From positions 558,001-622,000 of the forward strand of contig NZ_FNLC01000001.1 in assembly GCF_900104065.1 (NCBI RefSeq): a stretch of 64,000 nt of DNA. Reading direction: 5' to 3'. This DNA is from Natronobacterium texcoconense. Its GTDB lineage: Archaea > Halobacteriota > Halobacteria > Halobacteriales > Natrialbaceae. The notes beneath the pieces are model-generated. The model did no database searches. It worked only from the letters and a program-made list of their open reading frames with translations, and was not told where the DNA came from. The position numbers and the translations under genes were made by a program. This document shows positions 42,806 through 51,760 of the stretch, one piece after another (positions within the stretch are counted from its first letter, which is position 1; every line of letters begins with the position of its first letter).

Positions 42806-43624
42806 TTACGTTCCCTCGAGAACCACGCCATCGCCGACCTCGAGTCCGAACGCCTCGTCCCCTCGTCCCTGATTGACGTCGAGTTCGACGTAGCTGTGGC
42901 TCCCGACGGTCACGAGTCGCTCGCCGACGGAAACCGCCGCGAAGGTGTCGCCGACCGGCACCGTCTCGCCGCCAACGTCGACCTGCTCCCGGCCCTCGAG
43001 GAAGCTTCCGGGAACGTTCGTGATCGCGTTCCCGAAGTCGTCGACGACAAGCACTTCTCCGGTCGCGCGGTCGCCGTCGACGGTCGCTGCGGGCAACTCG
43101 CAGTCGACGGTCGCCTCGACGTCGACCGGGGAGAGGGACTCGAGCGAGTCGAGGTCCTCGAGGCCGGTTTCGTGGACGTCGGCGGCCGTCGGTGCGAAGA
43201 CGTCCCGGCCGTGGAACGTGTTGCTCGCGGGTCCGTCGGTCGTCTCCGGCGTCCAGCCGGTCGAGGCGGGAACGACCGATCCGATTTCGGTTTCGTCGAC
43301 GACGTACGCCTCGAGCGCGCCGTCACTGGCGAGTCGTGGAGCGACCGGCCGGAGGACGCCGTTGTCGGGTCCGACGAGAACGTGCTCGCCAGCACGGACT
43401 ACGAGCGCGTCCCGGTCGGTGCCGACGCCGGGGTCGACGACGACCAGATGCGTCGCGGGCGGATAGTACGGAAGCACTTCGCGGAGCCAGAACGCAGCGG
43501 CTCGGACGTCCTGCCGGGGGAAATCGTGGGCGACGTCGACCAGTCGTGCGTCGGTTCGCTGGAGGATCACTCCCTTCATCGCCGCTGGATACGGCGTTCC
43601 GAAGTCGGATGCGAGCGTGATCAT
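42806..43624 (-). CDS. SAM hydroxide adenosyltransferase (DUF62 family)
   Basis: 272 residues. It begins MITLASDFGTPYPAAMKGVILQR. Family segments include LVDVAHDFPRQDVRAAAFWL, ATHLVVVDPGVGTDRDALVVRAGEHVLVGPDNGVL, and the C-terminal VLVVDDFGNAITNVPGSFLEGRE. DUF62 enzymes cleave SAM with water to adenosine and methionine; relatives in actinobacteria use chloride or fluoride. The Asp-Arg-His set that favours hydroxide appears present (GTDRDAL), so the hydrolytic reaction is expected. Confidence 0.88.
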   Translation of the reverse strand: MITLASDFGTPYPAAMKGVILQRTDARLVDVAHDFPRQDVRAAAFWLREVLPYYPPATHLVVVDPGVGTDRDALVVRAGEHVLVGPDNGVLRPVAPRLASDGALEAYVVDETEIGSVVPASTGWTPETTDGPASNTFHGRDVFAPTAADVHETGLEDLDSLESLSPVDVEATVDCELPAATVDGDRATGEVLVVDDFGNAITNVPGSFLEGREQVDVGGETVPVGDTFAAVSVGERLVTVGSHSYVELDVNQGRGDEAFGLEVGDGVVLEGT

Positions 43625-43681
43625 GTGAGTTCGTACTGGCCGGTCGAGGAAAGGGAGTTCGGCACGGGTTCATACGGATTG

Positions 43682-43748
43682 CTGTACCGATTTACCGGCG
43701 CAACCGCCGCCTGGGTCGCGGTTGCGCCGGAAATGACTTCCAGTGAAC
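43682..43748. repeat. Dispersed palindromic element, copy A
   Basis: A perfect 13-bp stem (CCGGCGCAACCGC 43695-43707 with GCGGTTGCGCCGG 43718-43730) encloses a 10-base loop. Conserved flanks CTGTACCGATTTA on the left and ATGACTTCCAG on the right match copy B at 52568-52634. It lies between the DUF62 start and the end of the NMN adenylyltransferase gene. Confidence 0.8.
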
Positions 43749-43763
43749 CGTATCAGTGTGTGA

Positions 43764-44282
43764 TCAGCCGCCGTTCGTGTCCGAGTCGCTCACCATCTGG
43801 ATGCGTTCGATCCCGCCGATCTCTTCGACGACCTCGACGACGGGTGCCGGAACGAGCGACTCCCAGTCGCCGTCGTTTATCATCCGTTCGCGGACCTCAG
43901 ACCCCTCGAGGACCTCGCGGTTGAACATCGGCGACTGGCGCACCTCGATGCCGGCCTCGCGAAACAGCTGGATGACGAGTGGGTTGTTCGAGTAGGCGAC
44001 GTCGAAGTCGGGGCTCATGCTCTGGACGTGGCTCACCCACACCGAGTTGCGCTCGAGGTCCTCGATCGGGACGGCGTAGGTGACGAGGTCGCTGTCGACG
44101 AGGGACTTCGTGATCATCATGATCCGTTCGCCGGCAGTAAACGGGTTCCGGACGGTGTGTGAGTCGTCGGCGCTGCCGATTCCGAGAATCAGTTCGTCGA
44201 CCTCGTCGGCGATCCGTTCGACCATGTTGTAGTGGCCGTCGTGAAACGGCTGGAACCGTCCGATGTAGAACCCCCGTGTCAT
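43764..44282 (-). CDS. Nicotinamide-nucleotide adenylyltransferase
   Basis: 172 residues. It joins NMN and ATP into NAD. The nucleotidyltransferase motif GRFQPFHDGHYNMV is near the N terminus (GFYIGRFQPFHDGH), followed by ELILGIGSADDSHTVRNPFTAGERIMMI and REVLEGSEVRERM (the ISGT-like end, altered). The ATG at 44282 gives the family start MTRGFYIGRF. A TATA-like CTTAAGCG lies about 27 bases upstream. Together with nadE in the same window it completes the end of the NAD pathway. Confidence 0.94.
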   Translation of the reverse strand: MTRGFYIGRFQPFHDGHYNMVERIADEVDELILGIGSADDSHTVRNPFTAGERIMMITKSLVDSDLVTYAVPIEDLERNSVWVSHVQSMSPDFDVAYSNNPLVIQLFREAGIEVRQSPMFNREVLEGSEVRERMINDGDWESLVPAPVVEVVEEIGGIERIQMVSDSDTNGG

Positions 44283-44467
44283 GCCAGAAACTCTACCAGC
44301 GAGGCGCTTAAGCGTGGCGTGTTCTCTCTCGAATTTCCTCGAGTCGTCCGGGCTACGACCGGCGCAGCTCGTCACTGTCTCGTTCGATGAACGGTAATCT
44401 GTTTCCTGCTTTCGAGCGCTGTAGACGCCGTCTGCGGCCATCCACACCATCCTCCGCATGGAGAAAG

Positions 44468-44473
44468 TATATC
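44468..44473 (+). promoter_or_regulatory. Putative TATA box of lonB
   Basis: TATATC lies 40-45 bases before the ATG at 44513, implying a short leader. Confidence 0.45.
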
Positions 44474-44512
44474 AGTCCCAATCCCTTCGAATCAGGTACT
44501 GAACAGAGTTCT

Positions 44513-46699
44513 ATGAGCAACGATACGAACGTTGACGACACTCCCGAGGATCCTTCCGAACCTGGCGACGCTCCCGACGAGGAACGGAGCCAGGCGGACC
44601 GCTCCCAGGACGAGGAGCCAGTCCGAGACGAAGGGCCACAGGGAGCACGGTCGCCGCTCGAGGAGGACGGTGACCGAACCGACGAGGACGCGACCGGCGT
44701 CGGGTCTGACTCGGAGTCGACCACCAACGACGAAGACGACATCGAGACCGTCGAGGATCTCGGTAGCACCGTCGACGTCGATCCGGGTGTCGAAATCGAC
44801 GAGGAGAACGCCGAGGACGATCTGCTCGGCGGTCTCCAGATCGATTCGACGGACGACATCGAGGTACCCGACCGGCTCGTCGATCAGGTCATCGGTCAGG
44901 ACGAGGCTCGGGACATCATTATCAAGGCAGCCAAGCAGCGTCGCCACGTGATGATGATCGGTTCGCCGGGGACCGGCAAGTCGATGCTGGCGAAGGCGAT
45001 GAGCCAGCTGTTACCCCAGGAGGATCTGCAGGACGTTCTCGTCTACCACAACCCCGACGACGGGAACGCGCCGAAAGTTCGGACCGTTCCCGCCGGCAAG
45101 GGCGAACAGATCATCGACGCCCACAAGGAGGAAGCCCGGAAGCGCAACCAGATGCGGTCGATCCTGATGTGGATCATCATCGCGATCGTCATCGGGTACG
45201 CGCTCCTGGCGGCGAACATCCTGCTCGGTATCCTGGCAGCGGGTATTATCTGGCTGATCTTCCGGTACACCTCTCGCGGTACGGACGCGATGGTGCCGAA
45301 CATGATCGTCGACAACGGCGATCAGCGACAGGCACCGTTCGAGGACGCAACGGGGGCTCACGCCGGTGCCCTGCTGGGCGACGTCCGCCACGACCCGTTC
45401 CAGTCCGGCGGCATGGAGACGCCGAGCCACGACCGGGTCGAACCGGGTTCGATCCACAAGTCCAACAAGGGCGTGCTGTTCGTCGACGAGATCAACACCC
45501 TGGACGTCCGTACCCAGCAGAAGCTGATGACGGCGATCCAGGAAGGCGAATTCTCCATCACCGGACAGAGCGAGCGCTCTTCGGGTGCGATGGTCCAGAC
45601 CGAACCCGTTCCCTGTGACTTCGTGATGATCGCGGCAGGGAACTTAGACGCGATGGAAAACATGCACCCCGCACTCCGTAACCGCGTCAAAGGGTACGGA
45701 TACGAGGTGTACATGGAGGATACCATCGAGGACACCCCCGAGATGCGCCGGAAGTACGCCCGGTTCGTCGCCCAGGAGGTCGAACGCGACGGCCGCCTGC
45801 CACACTTCACCGACGACGCCGTCGAGGAACTCATCCTCGAGGCGAAGCGTCGCTCGGGTCGGAAGAACCACCTGACGCTGCACTTCCGCAGCCTCGGTGG
45901 ACTGGTCCGCGTCGCCGGCGACATCGCCCGCGCCGAGGACCGGGAGTACACCACCCGCGAAGACGTCCTCCAGGCAAAACAGCGCTCGCGGTCGATCGAA
46001 CAGCAACTCGCAGACGACTACATCGAACGCCGCAAGGACTACGAACTGCAGGTCACCGACGAGGCCGTCGAAGGTCGCGTCAACGGCCTCGCAGTTATGG
46101 GTGAAGACTCCGGTATCATGCTTCCAGTGATGGCCGAAATCGCACCCGCCCAGGGTGGTGGCCAGGTGATCGCCACCGGTAAGCTTCAGGAGATGGCCGA
46201 GGAATCGGTCCAGAACGTCTCGGCGATCATCAAGAAGTTCTCCGACGTCGACCTCTCGGAGAAAGACATCCACATCCAGTTCGTCCAGGCCGGACAGCAG
46301 GGCGTCGACGGCGACTCCGCCTCCATCACCGTGGCGACCGCCGTCATCTCCGCGCTGGAGGACATCCCGGTCGACCAGTCGGTCGCGATGACCGGATCGC
46401 TCTCCGTCCGAGGAGACGTCCTGCCGGTCGGTGGCGTCACTCACAAGATCGAGGCCGCCGCGAAAGCCGGCTGTGACAAGGTCATCATCCCGAAGGCCAA
46501 CGAGCAAGACGTGATGATCGAAGACGAGTACGAGGAGATGGTCGAGATCATCCCGTGTGCGAACATCAGCGAAGTGCTGGACGTCGCGCTGATGGGCGAA
46601 CCGAAGAAGGACTCGCTGGTCGACCGACTCAAGTCGATCACCGGGACGGCGCTGGATCGACAGCAGGCCGTCAGCGGGTCGAACCCGAGCCCGCAGTAA
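44513..46699 (+). CDS. lonB: Membrane-bound ATP-dependent protease LonB
   Basis: 728 residues. The first ~115 residues are very acidic and disordered-looking, then the AAA domain: P-loop GSPGTGKS at 150-157, two membrane helices inserted between Walker A and B (about 216-250), and Walker [14 protein letters not shown]. The Lon protease domain has Ser602 in [12 protein letters not shown] and Lys645 in [14 protein letters not shown], 43 residues apart as in bacterial Lon. LonB degrades regulatory proteins and affects lipid and carotenoid content in haloarchaea. The ATG at 44513 is used. The next gene starts 3 bases after the stop. Confidence 0.96.
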   Translation: MSNDTNVDDTPEDPSEPGDAPDEERSQADRSQDEEPVRDEGPQGARSPLEEDGDRTDEDATGVGSDSESTTNDEDDIETVEDLGSTVDVDPGVEIDEENAEDDLLGGLQIDSTDDIEVPDRLVDQVIGQDEARDIIIKAAKQRRHVMMIGSPGTGKSMLAKAMSQLLPQEDLQDVLVYHNPDDGNAPKVRTVPAGKGEQIIDAHKEEARKRNQMRSILMWIIIAIVIGYALLAANILLGILAAGIIWLIFRYTSRGTDAMVPNMIVDNGDQRQAPFEDATGAHAGALLGDVRHDPFQSGGMETPSHDRVEPGSIHKSNKGVLFVDEINTLDVRTQQKLMTAIQEGEFSITGQSERSSGAMVQTEPVPCDFVMIAAGNLDAMENMHPALRNRVKGYGYEVYMEDTIEDTPEMRRKYARFVAQEVERDGRLPHFTDDAVEELILEAKRRSGRKNHLTLHFRSLGGLVRVAGDIARAEDREYTTREDVLQAKQRSRSIEQQLADDYIERRKDYELQVTDEAVEGRVNGLAVMGEDSGIMLPVMAEIAPAQGGGQVIATGKLQEMAEESVQNVSAIIKKFSDVDLSEKDIHIQFVQAGQQGVDGDSASITVATAVISALEDIPVDQSVAMTGSLSVRGDVLPVGGVTHKIEAAAKAGCDKVIIPKANEQDVMIEDEYEEMVEIIPCANISEVLDVALMGEPKKDSLVDRLKSITGTALDRQQAVSGSNPSPQ

Positions 46700-46702
46700 T
46701 CG

Positions 46703-47650
46703 ATGGCTGACTGGGCGACGTTCGCCGGCATCACGGGCGTCGTCCTCGTTTTGTTGCTGGTTCTTTCACATCTGACTCAGTCGACGTTTTCCGACGACCC
46801 CGAAGCGACGGCATCGGACGACGACCCGCTCGAGAACTCGCGTTCCGACCTCGAGTCGGACCCGCTCGGCGTTTCGCAAGAATCTGGGCCGAACGTCGAC
46901 GAGAGCGAGGCAGATTCCGCCGTCGACGTGGCCGCGTTGATGGAAGAAACCGACGAGAGCGATCAGCTCGACTCCGGACCTGACGAGGGTGAACGGCCCG
47001 ACAAACCGAACCGTCCGGCCCACGGCGAGGTCGACCCCGCGTCGCTGTCGACGGGAGCTATCCTCGCGAACGTCGCGCTCTCACAGGGGATGTTCGCGCT
47101 CGTCCTGATCGGTGCGGCTATCTACACGGGACTCCCGGCCGAGGCGCTCGGCATCGAGTTCTCTCTGAGCTATCTCGAGACGGGCCTGCTCGTCGGTATC
47201 GGTGCTGGACTCGTCCTGTACGCCGCAAACGAGATCGGTGCGGCGACGGCGACCTGGTTCGGTTTCGATCACGACGAGCAGTTACGGGAACTGCTGGCTC
47301 CGGAGACGACTCGCGGGTGGGTCATCCTGCTGGTCGGCGTCCTGCCGATCATCGCCGTCTTCGAGGAACTACTCTTCCGTGCGGCGCTGATCGGCGCGCT
47401 CTCGATGGGCTTTGGCATCGATCCGTGGCTGCTCGCAGTCCTCTCGTCGATTGCCTTCGGCATCGGCCACGGGATGCAGGGATCGGTCGGCATCGTCGTC
47501 ACGGGATTGCTCGGTTTCGTCCTCGCGACCGTGTTCATCTTCACCGGGAGCCTGCTCGTAGTCGTCGTCGCCCACTACCTCATCAACGCCCTCGAGTTTC
47601 TCGTCCACGAGGGGCTGGGACTCGAGTGGGCGGAAACCATTGAAAGCTAA
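46703..47650 (+). CDS. CPBP family intramembrane metalloprotease
   Basis: 315 residues. One N-terminal helix is followed by an acidic linker (about 30-110) and then a bundle of helices. The glutamate-arginine motif is IAVFEELLFRAALIGAL, and the histidine motifs are IAFGIGHGMQG and VVVVAHYLINALEFL. CPBP (Rce1-like, Abi) enzymes cut membrane proteins; some process bacteriocins or lipoprotein tails. Three bases from lonB and in the same direction, so the two proteases are very likely one operon. Confidence 0.92.
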   Translation: MADWATFAGITGVVLVLLLVLSHLTQSTFSDDPEATASDDDPLENSRSDLESDPLGVSQESGPNVDESEADSAVDVAALMEETDESDQLDSGPDEGERPDKPNRPAHGEVDPASLSTGAILANVALSQGMFALVLIGAAIYTGLPAEALGIEFSLSYLETGLLVGIGAGLVLYAANEIGAATATWFGFDHDEQLRELLAPETTRGWVILLVGVLPIIAVFEELLFRAALIGALSMGFGIDPWLLAVLSSIAFGIGHGMQGSVGIVVTGLLGFVLATVFIFTGSLLVVVVAHYLINALEFLVHEGLGLEWAETIES

Positions 47651-47675
47651 GGGGTAGCCGGCCTTCGCTACGGGT

Positions 47676-48029
47676 ATGAGTAGTATCGACGATACCGGTA
47701 TTCCGGAGCGGGCGTATCGATGGATCTTCTTCGGCGTCGTCCTCTACTTCGCACTGGTTGGGTACAGCGCGGTCGCGAACGAGCCGCTGGCAATGCTCGC
47801 AGCGACAGTAATCTTCGGCGTGATCGCGATCGGGCTGGGCGTGGTCCTCTACCGCCAGAGCGGTGGCGAGCCGTCGCCGACGCTCGCTGCAGCGATATTT
47901 CTCACGCTCGGTGGCTTCCTGCAGTTTGCCTTCCTCGCGACCGGTCAGTCCGTGATCGACGACCTCTCGTCGCTCGCGGTCTTTGCCGGGGTAGGACTGT
48001 ACCTGTACACGGTCTGGAGCGACAACTGA
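47676..48029 (+). CDS. Small four-helix membrane protein of unknown function
   Basis: 117 residues with four hydrophobic segments (about 16-33, 37-58, 67-86 and 92-113) and short polar ends. No motif is recognised. It starts 25 bases after the CPBP protease and may be the third gene of the lonB unit. Confidence 0.68.
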   Translation: MSSIDDTGIPERAYRWIFFGVVLYFALVGYSAVANEPLAMLAATVIFGVIAIGLGVVLYRQSGGEPSPTLAAAIFLTLGGFLQFAFLATGQSVIDDLSSLAVFAGVGLYLYTVWSDN

Positions 48030-48054
48030 TTCTGGAGACGGTCCGACGGCGCGT

Positions 48055-48543
48055 CTACAGCCCCTCGAGCGAGCGCAGTTTCTGTTCGACGGCCGGCGGT
48101 GCGGCGCTTGGCCCATCCCGGACGCGATGGTCGGGGATCAGGATTGGTGCTGGATTCGCGTCCAGGGCGGTCCGAACGAGGATCTGATCGTCCTCGTCGT
48201 CGGCGTCGAGTTCCGGCGTCATTCGGGTCAGCGCCTCGACGCCGACCTGATCGCCGTAGGGTATCTGCCGTACCTGTTCCAGAATGGACCGCTGGTCGGT
48301 CGGCACCGTCAGCGCGACCTGGACGTCGTCGAAGGTGACCTCTTCGAGTCCGTCGAGGTACTCGAAGATCCGCTCGAGGACGGGACTTTCCTCGCTGTCG
48401 TCGGTGACGACGGTAGCCTCGTCGTCCGGGTGGTCGGGAAACGAGACGTCCAGGACACGCCCGCTGGCGACGCCGAGTTGCACGTAACAGTCGAGGTACG
48501 ACGATTCCCGCGCGTAGATCCCAGCGTCGGTAACGTCCTCCAT
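48055..48543 (-). CDS. MGMT-like alkyltransferase-domain protein with Asp in place of the reactive Cys
   Basis: 162 residues. The C-terminal MGMT fold is clear: RSILEQVRQIPYGDQVGVEALTRM and the active-site strand ANPAPILIPDHRVRDGPSAAPPAVEQKLRSLEG. In O6-alkylguanine-DNA alkyltransferases the site reads PCHR; here it is PDHR, so methyl transfer to cysteine is impossible. The protein therefore resembles alkyltransferase-like proteins that only bind lesions, or has another role. It is divergent from trpC and shares a 93-base control region with it. Confidence 0.87.
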   Translation of the reverse strand: MEDVTDAGIYARESSYLDCYVQLGVASGRVLDVSFPDHPDDEATVVTDDSEESPVLERIFEYLDGLEEVTFDDVQVALTVPTDQRSILEQVRQIPYGDQVGVEALTRMTPELDADDEDDQILVRTALDANPAPILIPDHRVRDGPSAAPPAVEQKLRSLEGL

Positions 48544-48603
48544 ACGCTCTGGGTACGGGGTAGGGGCTTGAATAATCGCCGGTCACGTCCCGATGGCGCA
48601 AGG

Positions 48604-48633
48604 CTTTTGTACATATGAGTACGTCGATGTACA
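48604..48633 (+). promoter_or_regulatory. trpC promoter with two TGTACA boxes
   Basis: A T-rich TATA-like start (CTTTTGTA, 48604-48611) runs into an inverted repeat with 7-base arms TGTACAT (48608-48614) and ATGTACA (48627-48633). Box centres are 20 bases apart, two helical turns. The right box ends three bases before the ATG at 48637. A regulator bound here would block both the TATA box and the transcription start. TGTACA is the consensus TRP box bound by TrpY in Methanothermobacter. Confidence 0.65.
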
Positions 48634-48636
48634 ATA

Positions 48637-49422
48637 ATGAACTCTAGTACGGCGCTCGCTCCCGAGGTGGAGTCGATACTGGCCGCTGCCCGGGAACGGC
48701 CGGGCGGGGACACTCCGCTGGAGGTCGCGCCACGACCGTTCTCCGACGCCCTCGAGCGCGCGGAAACGGACGGACGCGTCCCCGTGATCGCGGAAGTGAA
48801 GCCGACGAGTCCGACCGCGGACGGCACCCGCGAGGACGACCCCGTCGAACTGGCCGAGGCGATGGTTGCGGGCGGCGCGACCGCGATCTCGGTCCTCACC
48901 GAGCCGACCCACTTCGGCGGTTCGCCCGAGACGCTGACGCGAGTGCGCGAGGCCGTCGACGTCCCCGTCCTCCGGAAGGATTTCCTTCTTCGCGAGGAGC
49001 AACTCGATGTCGTCGAAGCCGACCTCGTGCTGGTGATCGCACGGTTCGTCGATAATCTCGCAGACCTCGTCACTGCCGCCCGTGACCGCGGCTTCCAGCC
49101 GCTGGTCGAGGTCCACGACGAGGCCGAACTCGAGGCAGCCCTCGAGGCGGACGCCGATCTCATCGGGGTGAACAATCGGGATCTGGCGCGACTCGAGGTG
49201 GATCTGGGGACGTTCGAGTCGGTTTCAGCCGACGTGCCTGACGACGTCACTCTGATCGCCGAGAGCGGCATCTCGACGCCGGCGGACGTCCGTCGGATGC
49301 GGGCGGCGGGTGCCGACGCCTTGCTCGTCGGTAGTGCCATTATGGACCACGGCGCGGAAGAGGCTGACGTCGAGGCGAACACGCGACGACTGACGCGATC
49401 GACCGTGGAGGAAGAGACATGA
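48637..49422 (+). CDS. trpC: Indole-3-glycerol-phosphate synthase
   Basis: 261 residues, TIM barrel. [14 protein letters not shown] carries the first catalytic Glu and Lys pair. [21 protein letters not shown] supplies Lys-Asp, the INNRDL equivalent is [13 protein letters not shown], and [13 protein letters not shown] closes the pocket. It makes indole-3-glycerol phosphate for TrpA. It is the first gene of the operon; its stop overlaps trpB by 4 bp. Confidence 0.95.
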   Translation: MNSSTALAPEVESILAAARERPGGDTPLEVAPRPFSDALERAETDGRVPVIAEVKPTSPTADGTREDDPVELAEAMVAGGATAISVLTEPTHFGGSPETLTRVREAVDVPVLRKDFLLREEQLDVVEADLVLVIARFVDNLADLVTAARDRGFQPLVEVHDEAELEAALEADADLIGVNNRDLARLEVDLGTFESVSADVPDDVTLIAESGISTPADVRRMRAAGADALLVGSAIMDHGAEEADVEANTRRLTRSTVEEET

Positions 49423-50738
49423 GCACGAGCGACTACGACGACGAGAAACGCGAACGAACCAGTGACGCTACGTTTGGTGACGACTATGGCGGCCAGTACG
49501 TCCCCGAGGCGCTGATGCCCGCCCTGCAGGAACTCGAGGACGCCTACGAACGGTACGTCCTCGAGAACGAGGACGGCTTCATGGACGAGTTCCGCGAACG
49601 GATGCGTGACTTCGGCGGGCGACCGACGCCGCTACAGCGTGCGGATCGGCTCAGCGAGCGCTACGACCGGGAGATCTACCTCAAGCGCGAGGATCTGGTC
49701 CACGGCGGCGCGCACAAACTGAACAACGCACTCGGGCAGGTCCTGCTGGCCAAATACATGGGCAAAGAACGGATCATCGCCGAAACCGGTGCCGGACAGC
49801 ACGGCACGGCGACGGCGATGGCCGCGGCCCACCTCGACATGCCCTGTGAGATCTACATGGGCCGGACCGACATCAACCGCCAGCGACCGAACGTCTACCG
49901 GATGCGGATGAACGGCGCGGAGGTAAACCCCGTGACGGCAGGGTCGGGAACGCTGAAGGAGGCGATCAACGAGACGATGCGCGACTGGGCGACGACCGTC
50001 GAGCGCACCCACTACGTTATCGGGTCGGTCGTCGGTCCCCACCCGTTCCCGAAACTGGTGCGTGACTTCCAGTCGGTCATCAGCGAGGAGGCCCGCGCAC
50101 AGGTACAGGAGCAAGCGGGACGGCTCCCCGACAGCGTCGTCGCCTGCGCGGGCGGCGGTTCGAACACGATGGGGTCGTTCCACGCGTTCGTTCCGGACTG
50201 CGCGAACCCACGGTTCGCGAACGAATCGAGCGGACGTAGTCCGCGAGACGAAGACGTGGAACTGTACGCCGTCGAGGCCGGCGGCTCGAGCCTCGAGATC
50301 GACGCCGAGGAGGGCCTCGCACCAAACTCCGCGACGCTCTCGACGGGCACCGATGGCGTGCTCCACGGCGCGATGACGAAACTCCTCCAGAGCGAAGAGG
50401 GCCAGATCGTCGAATCCCACAGCGTCAGCGCGGGGCTCGACTACGCCGGCGTCGGTCCCGAACTCGCTCACCTGGTCGAGTCGGGCCGCGTGACGCCGGC
50501 AAACGTCGACGACGACGCCGCACTGAACGGCTTCCATCGGCTGTCGAACCTCGAGGGGATCATCCCGGCGCTCGAGTCGAGTCACGCGCTGGGATACTTG
50601 GAAGAACATCACGACGAGTTGGGTGATATCGTCGTCGTCACCGTCTCCGGCCGCGGCGACAAGGACCTAGAGACCGTCCTCGAGGAGACCGAGAAACGTG
50701 ATCTCGAGGCCGCGCCGGACGTGGAGGTGCTCGAGTAA
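49419..50738 (+). CDS. trpB: Tryptophan synthase beta chain
   Basis: 439 residues. The PLP lysine is Lys100 in [40 protein letters not shown] (phosphate cup) and [12 protein letters not shown] match the TrpB1 type. An extra segment of about 18 residues (about 262-279, [18 protein letters not shown]) sits right after the phosphate cup and is encoded by two tandem DNA hairpins (50201-50219 and 50230-50244). It condenses indole and serine to tryptophan with TrpA. Stop and trpA start overlap by one base (TAATG). Confidence 0.96.
   Translation: MSTSDYDDEKRERTSDATFGDDYGGQYVPEALMPALQELEDAYERYVLENEDGFMDEFRERMRDFGGRPTPLQRADRLSERYDREIYLKREDLVHGGAHKLNNALGQVLLAKYMGKERIIAETGAGQHGTATAMAAAHLDMPCEIYMGRTDINRQRPNVYRMRMNGAEVNPVTAGSGTLKEAINETMRDWATTVERTHYVIGSVVGPHPFPKLVRDFQSVISEEARAQVQEQAGRLPDSVVACAGGGSNTMGSFHAFVPDCANPRFANESSGRSPRDEDVELYAVEAGGSSLEIDAEEGLAPNSATLSTGTDGVLHGAMTKLLQSEEGQIVESHSVSAGLDYAGVGPELAHLVESGRVTPANVDDDAALNGFHRLSNLEGIIPALESSHALGYLEEHHDELGDIVVVTVSGRGDKDLETVLEETEKRDLEAAPDVEVLE
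50201..50244. repeat. Tandem-hairpin insert in trpB
   Basis: Hairpin 1 has 8-bp arms CGCGAACC/GGTTCGCG around CAC (50201-50219). After a 10-base spacer, hairpin 2 has 6-bp arms GCGGAC/GTCCGC around GTA (50230-50244). Both are perfect. The stretch is in frame and codes for the extra peptide of TrpB. Confidence 0.8.
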
Positions 50739-51736
50739 TGGTTGGCGAGGATCGACGACCGGAGGGAGGAGAGCCTCGAGAAACGCGAGCGGGGAGCGAC
50801 GACCAGGAGCGACCCGTGAGCGCCGACGGCGGCACCGACAGCGACGTCGAGGCCGCCATCCGCGAGAACCACCCCGCACTGATCACCTACGTCACCGCGG
50901 GCGATCCTTCCCTCGAGGACACGAAAGAGTACGTCGAGGCCCTCGACCGTGGCGGCTCGGACCTGATCGAACTTGGCCTGCCGTTCTCGGAGCCGATCGC
51001 CGAGGGGCCGACGATTCAGGCGGCGATCAACCGCGCGCTCGAGGCCGGCACCACGCCAGAGGGCTTTTTCGAACTGGTCGACGACCTCGAGACTGAAGCA
51101 CCGTTGCTTGTGATGACGTACTACAACATGATTCTGCAGTACGGAGCGAGCGAGGCGCCACACGCCTCGGATAGTGACGCGGCGAAGCCGCGGAACGAAC
51201 CCGACGTCCGGCCGTTCGTAGAACGTGCCGCCGACGCCGGCCTCTCGGGGATCATCGTCCCCGACCTCCCGGCTGAGGAGACCGATCCCCTCCGGGAGGC
51301 CTGTGACAACCACGGACTCGACCTCGTCTTTATCGTCGCGCCGACGACCGAGGGCGAGCGCCTCGAGAACATCATGTCCCAGGTATCGGGCTTCGCCTAC
51401 GTTCAGGCCCGACTCGGGACGACGGGCGCGCGGGCGAACGTCTCGACGGCGACCCACGACAGCCTTACGCGTCTCGAGGAGTACGAGGTACCGAAGGCGG
51501 TCGGCTTCGGTGTCAGCGAGGGCGACCACGCGGCCGAGATCATCGAGGCCGGTGCCGACGGCGTCATCGTCGGCAGCGCGCTGGTCGATCTGATCGCCGA
51601 ACACGGCGAGGGCGACGCGCCTGCAGCTGACGCACTCGAGACAAAGGCGACCGAACTCAAACGGGGTGCGCTCCGCGGTGCAGGAATCGACCCCGATGCG
51701 TTCGACGGAAACGTACCGGAACCAGAACAGCCATAA
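50738..51736 (+). CDS. trpA: Tryptophan synthase alpha chain
   Basis: 332 residues, about 60 longer than bacterial TrpA. The first ~35 residues are an acidic extension; an internal start at GTG 50816 is possible. The TIM barrel follows: [35 protein letters not shown] with the catalytic Glu in IELG. The second catalytic position, Asp60 of the bacterial enzyme, is Glu here. [12 protein letters not shown] and [27 protein letters not shown] close the phosphate site. A segment of about 20 residues after MILQYGASE is encoded by two DNA hairpins. It cleaves indoleglycerol phosphate to indole for TrpB. Confidence 0.95.
   Translation: MVGEDRRPEGGEPRETRAGSDDQERPVSADGGTDSDVEAAIRENHPALITYVTAGDPSLEDTKEYVEALDRGGSDLIELGLPFSEPIAEGPTIQAAINRALEAGTTPEGFFELVDDLETEAPLLVMTYYNMILQYGASEAPHASDSDAAKPRNEPDVRPFVERAADAGLSGIIVPDLPAEETDPLREACDNHGLDLVFIVAPTTEGERLENIMSQVSGFAYVQARLGTTGARANVSTATHDSLTRLEEYEVPKAVGFGVSEGDHAAEIIEAGADGVIVGSALVDLIAEHGEGDAPAADALETKATELKRGALRGAGIDPDAFDGNVPEPEQP
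51151..51192. repeat. Tandem-hairpin insert in trpA
   Basis: Hairpin 1 has 7-bp arms CGAGGCG/CGCCTCG around CCACA (51151-51169). After 8 bases, hairpin 2 has 6-bp arms CGCGGC/GCCGCG around GAA (51178-51192). Lengths 19 and 15 are the same as in the trpB insert. The stretch is in frame and codes for [14 protein letters not shown]. Confidence 0.8.
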
Positions 51737-51760
51737 CGACGAGTTTGCTACAACCTCACA

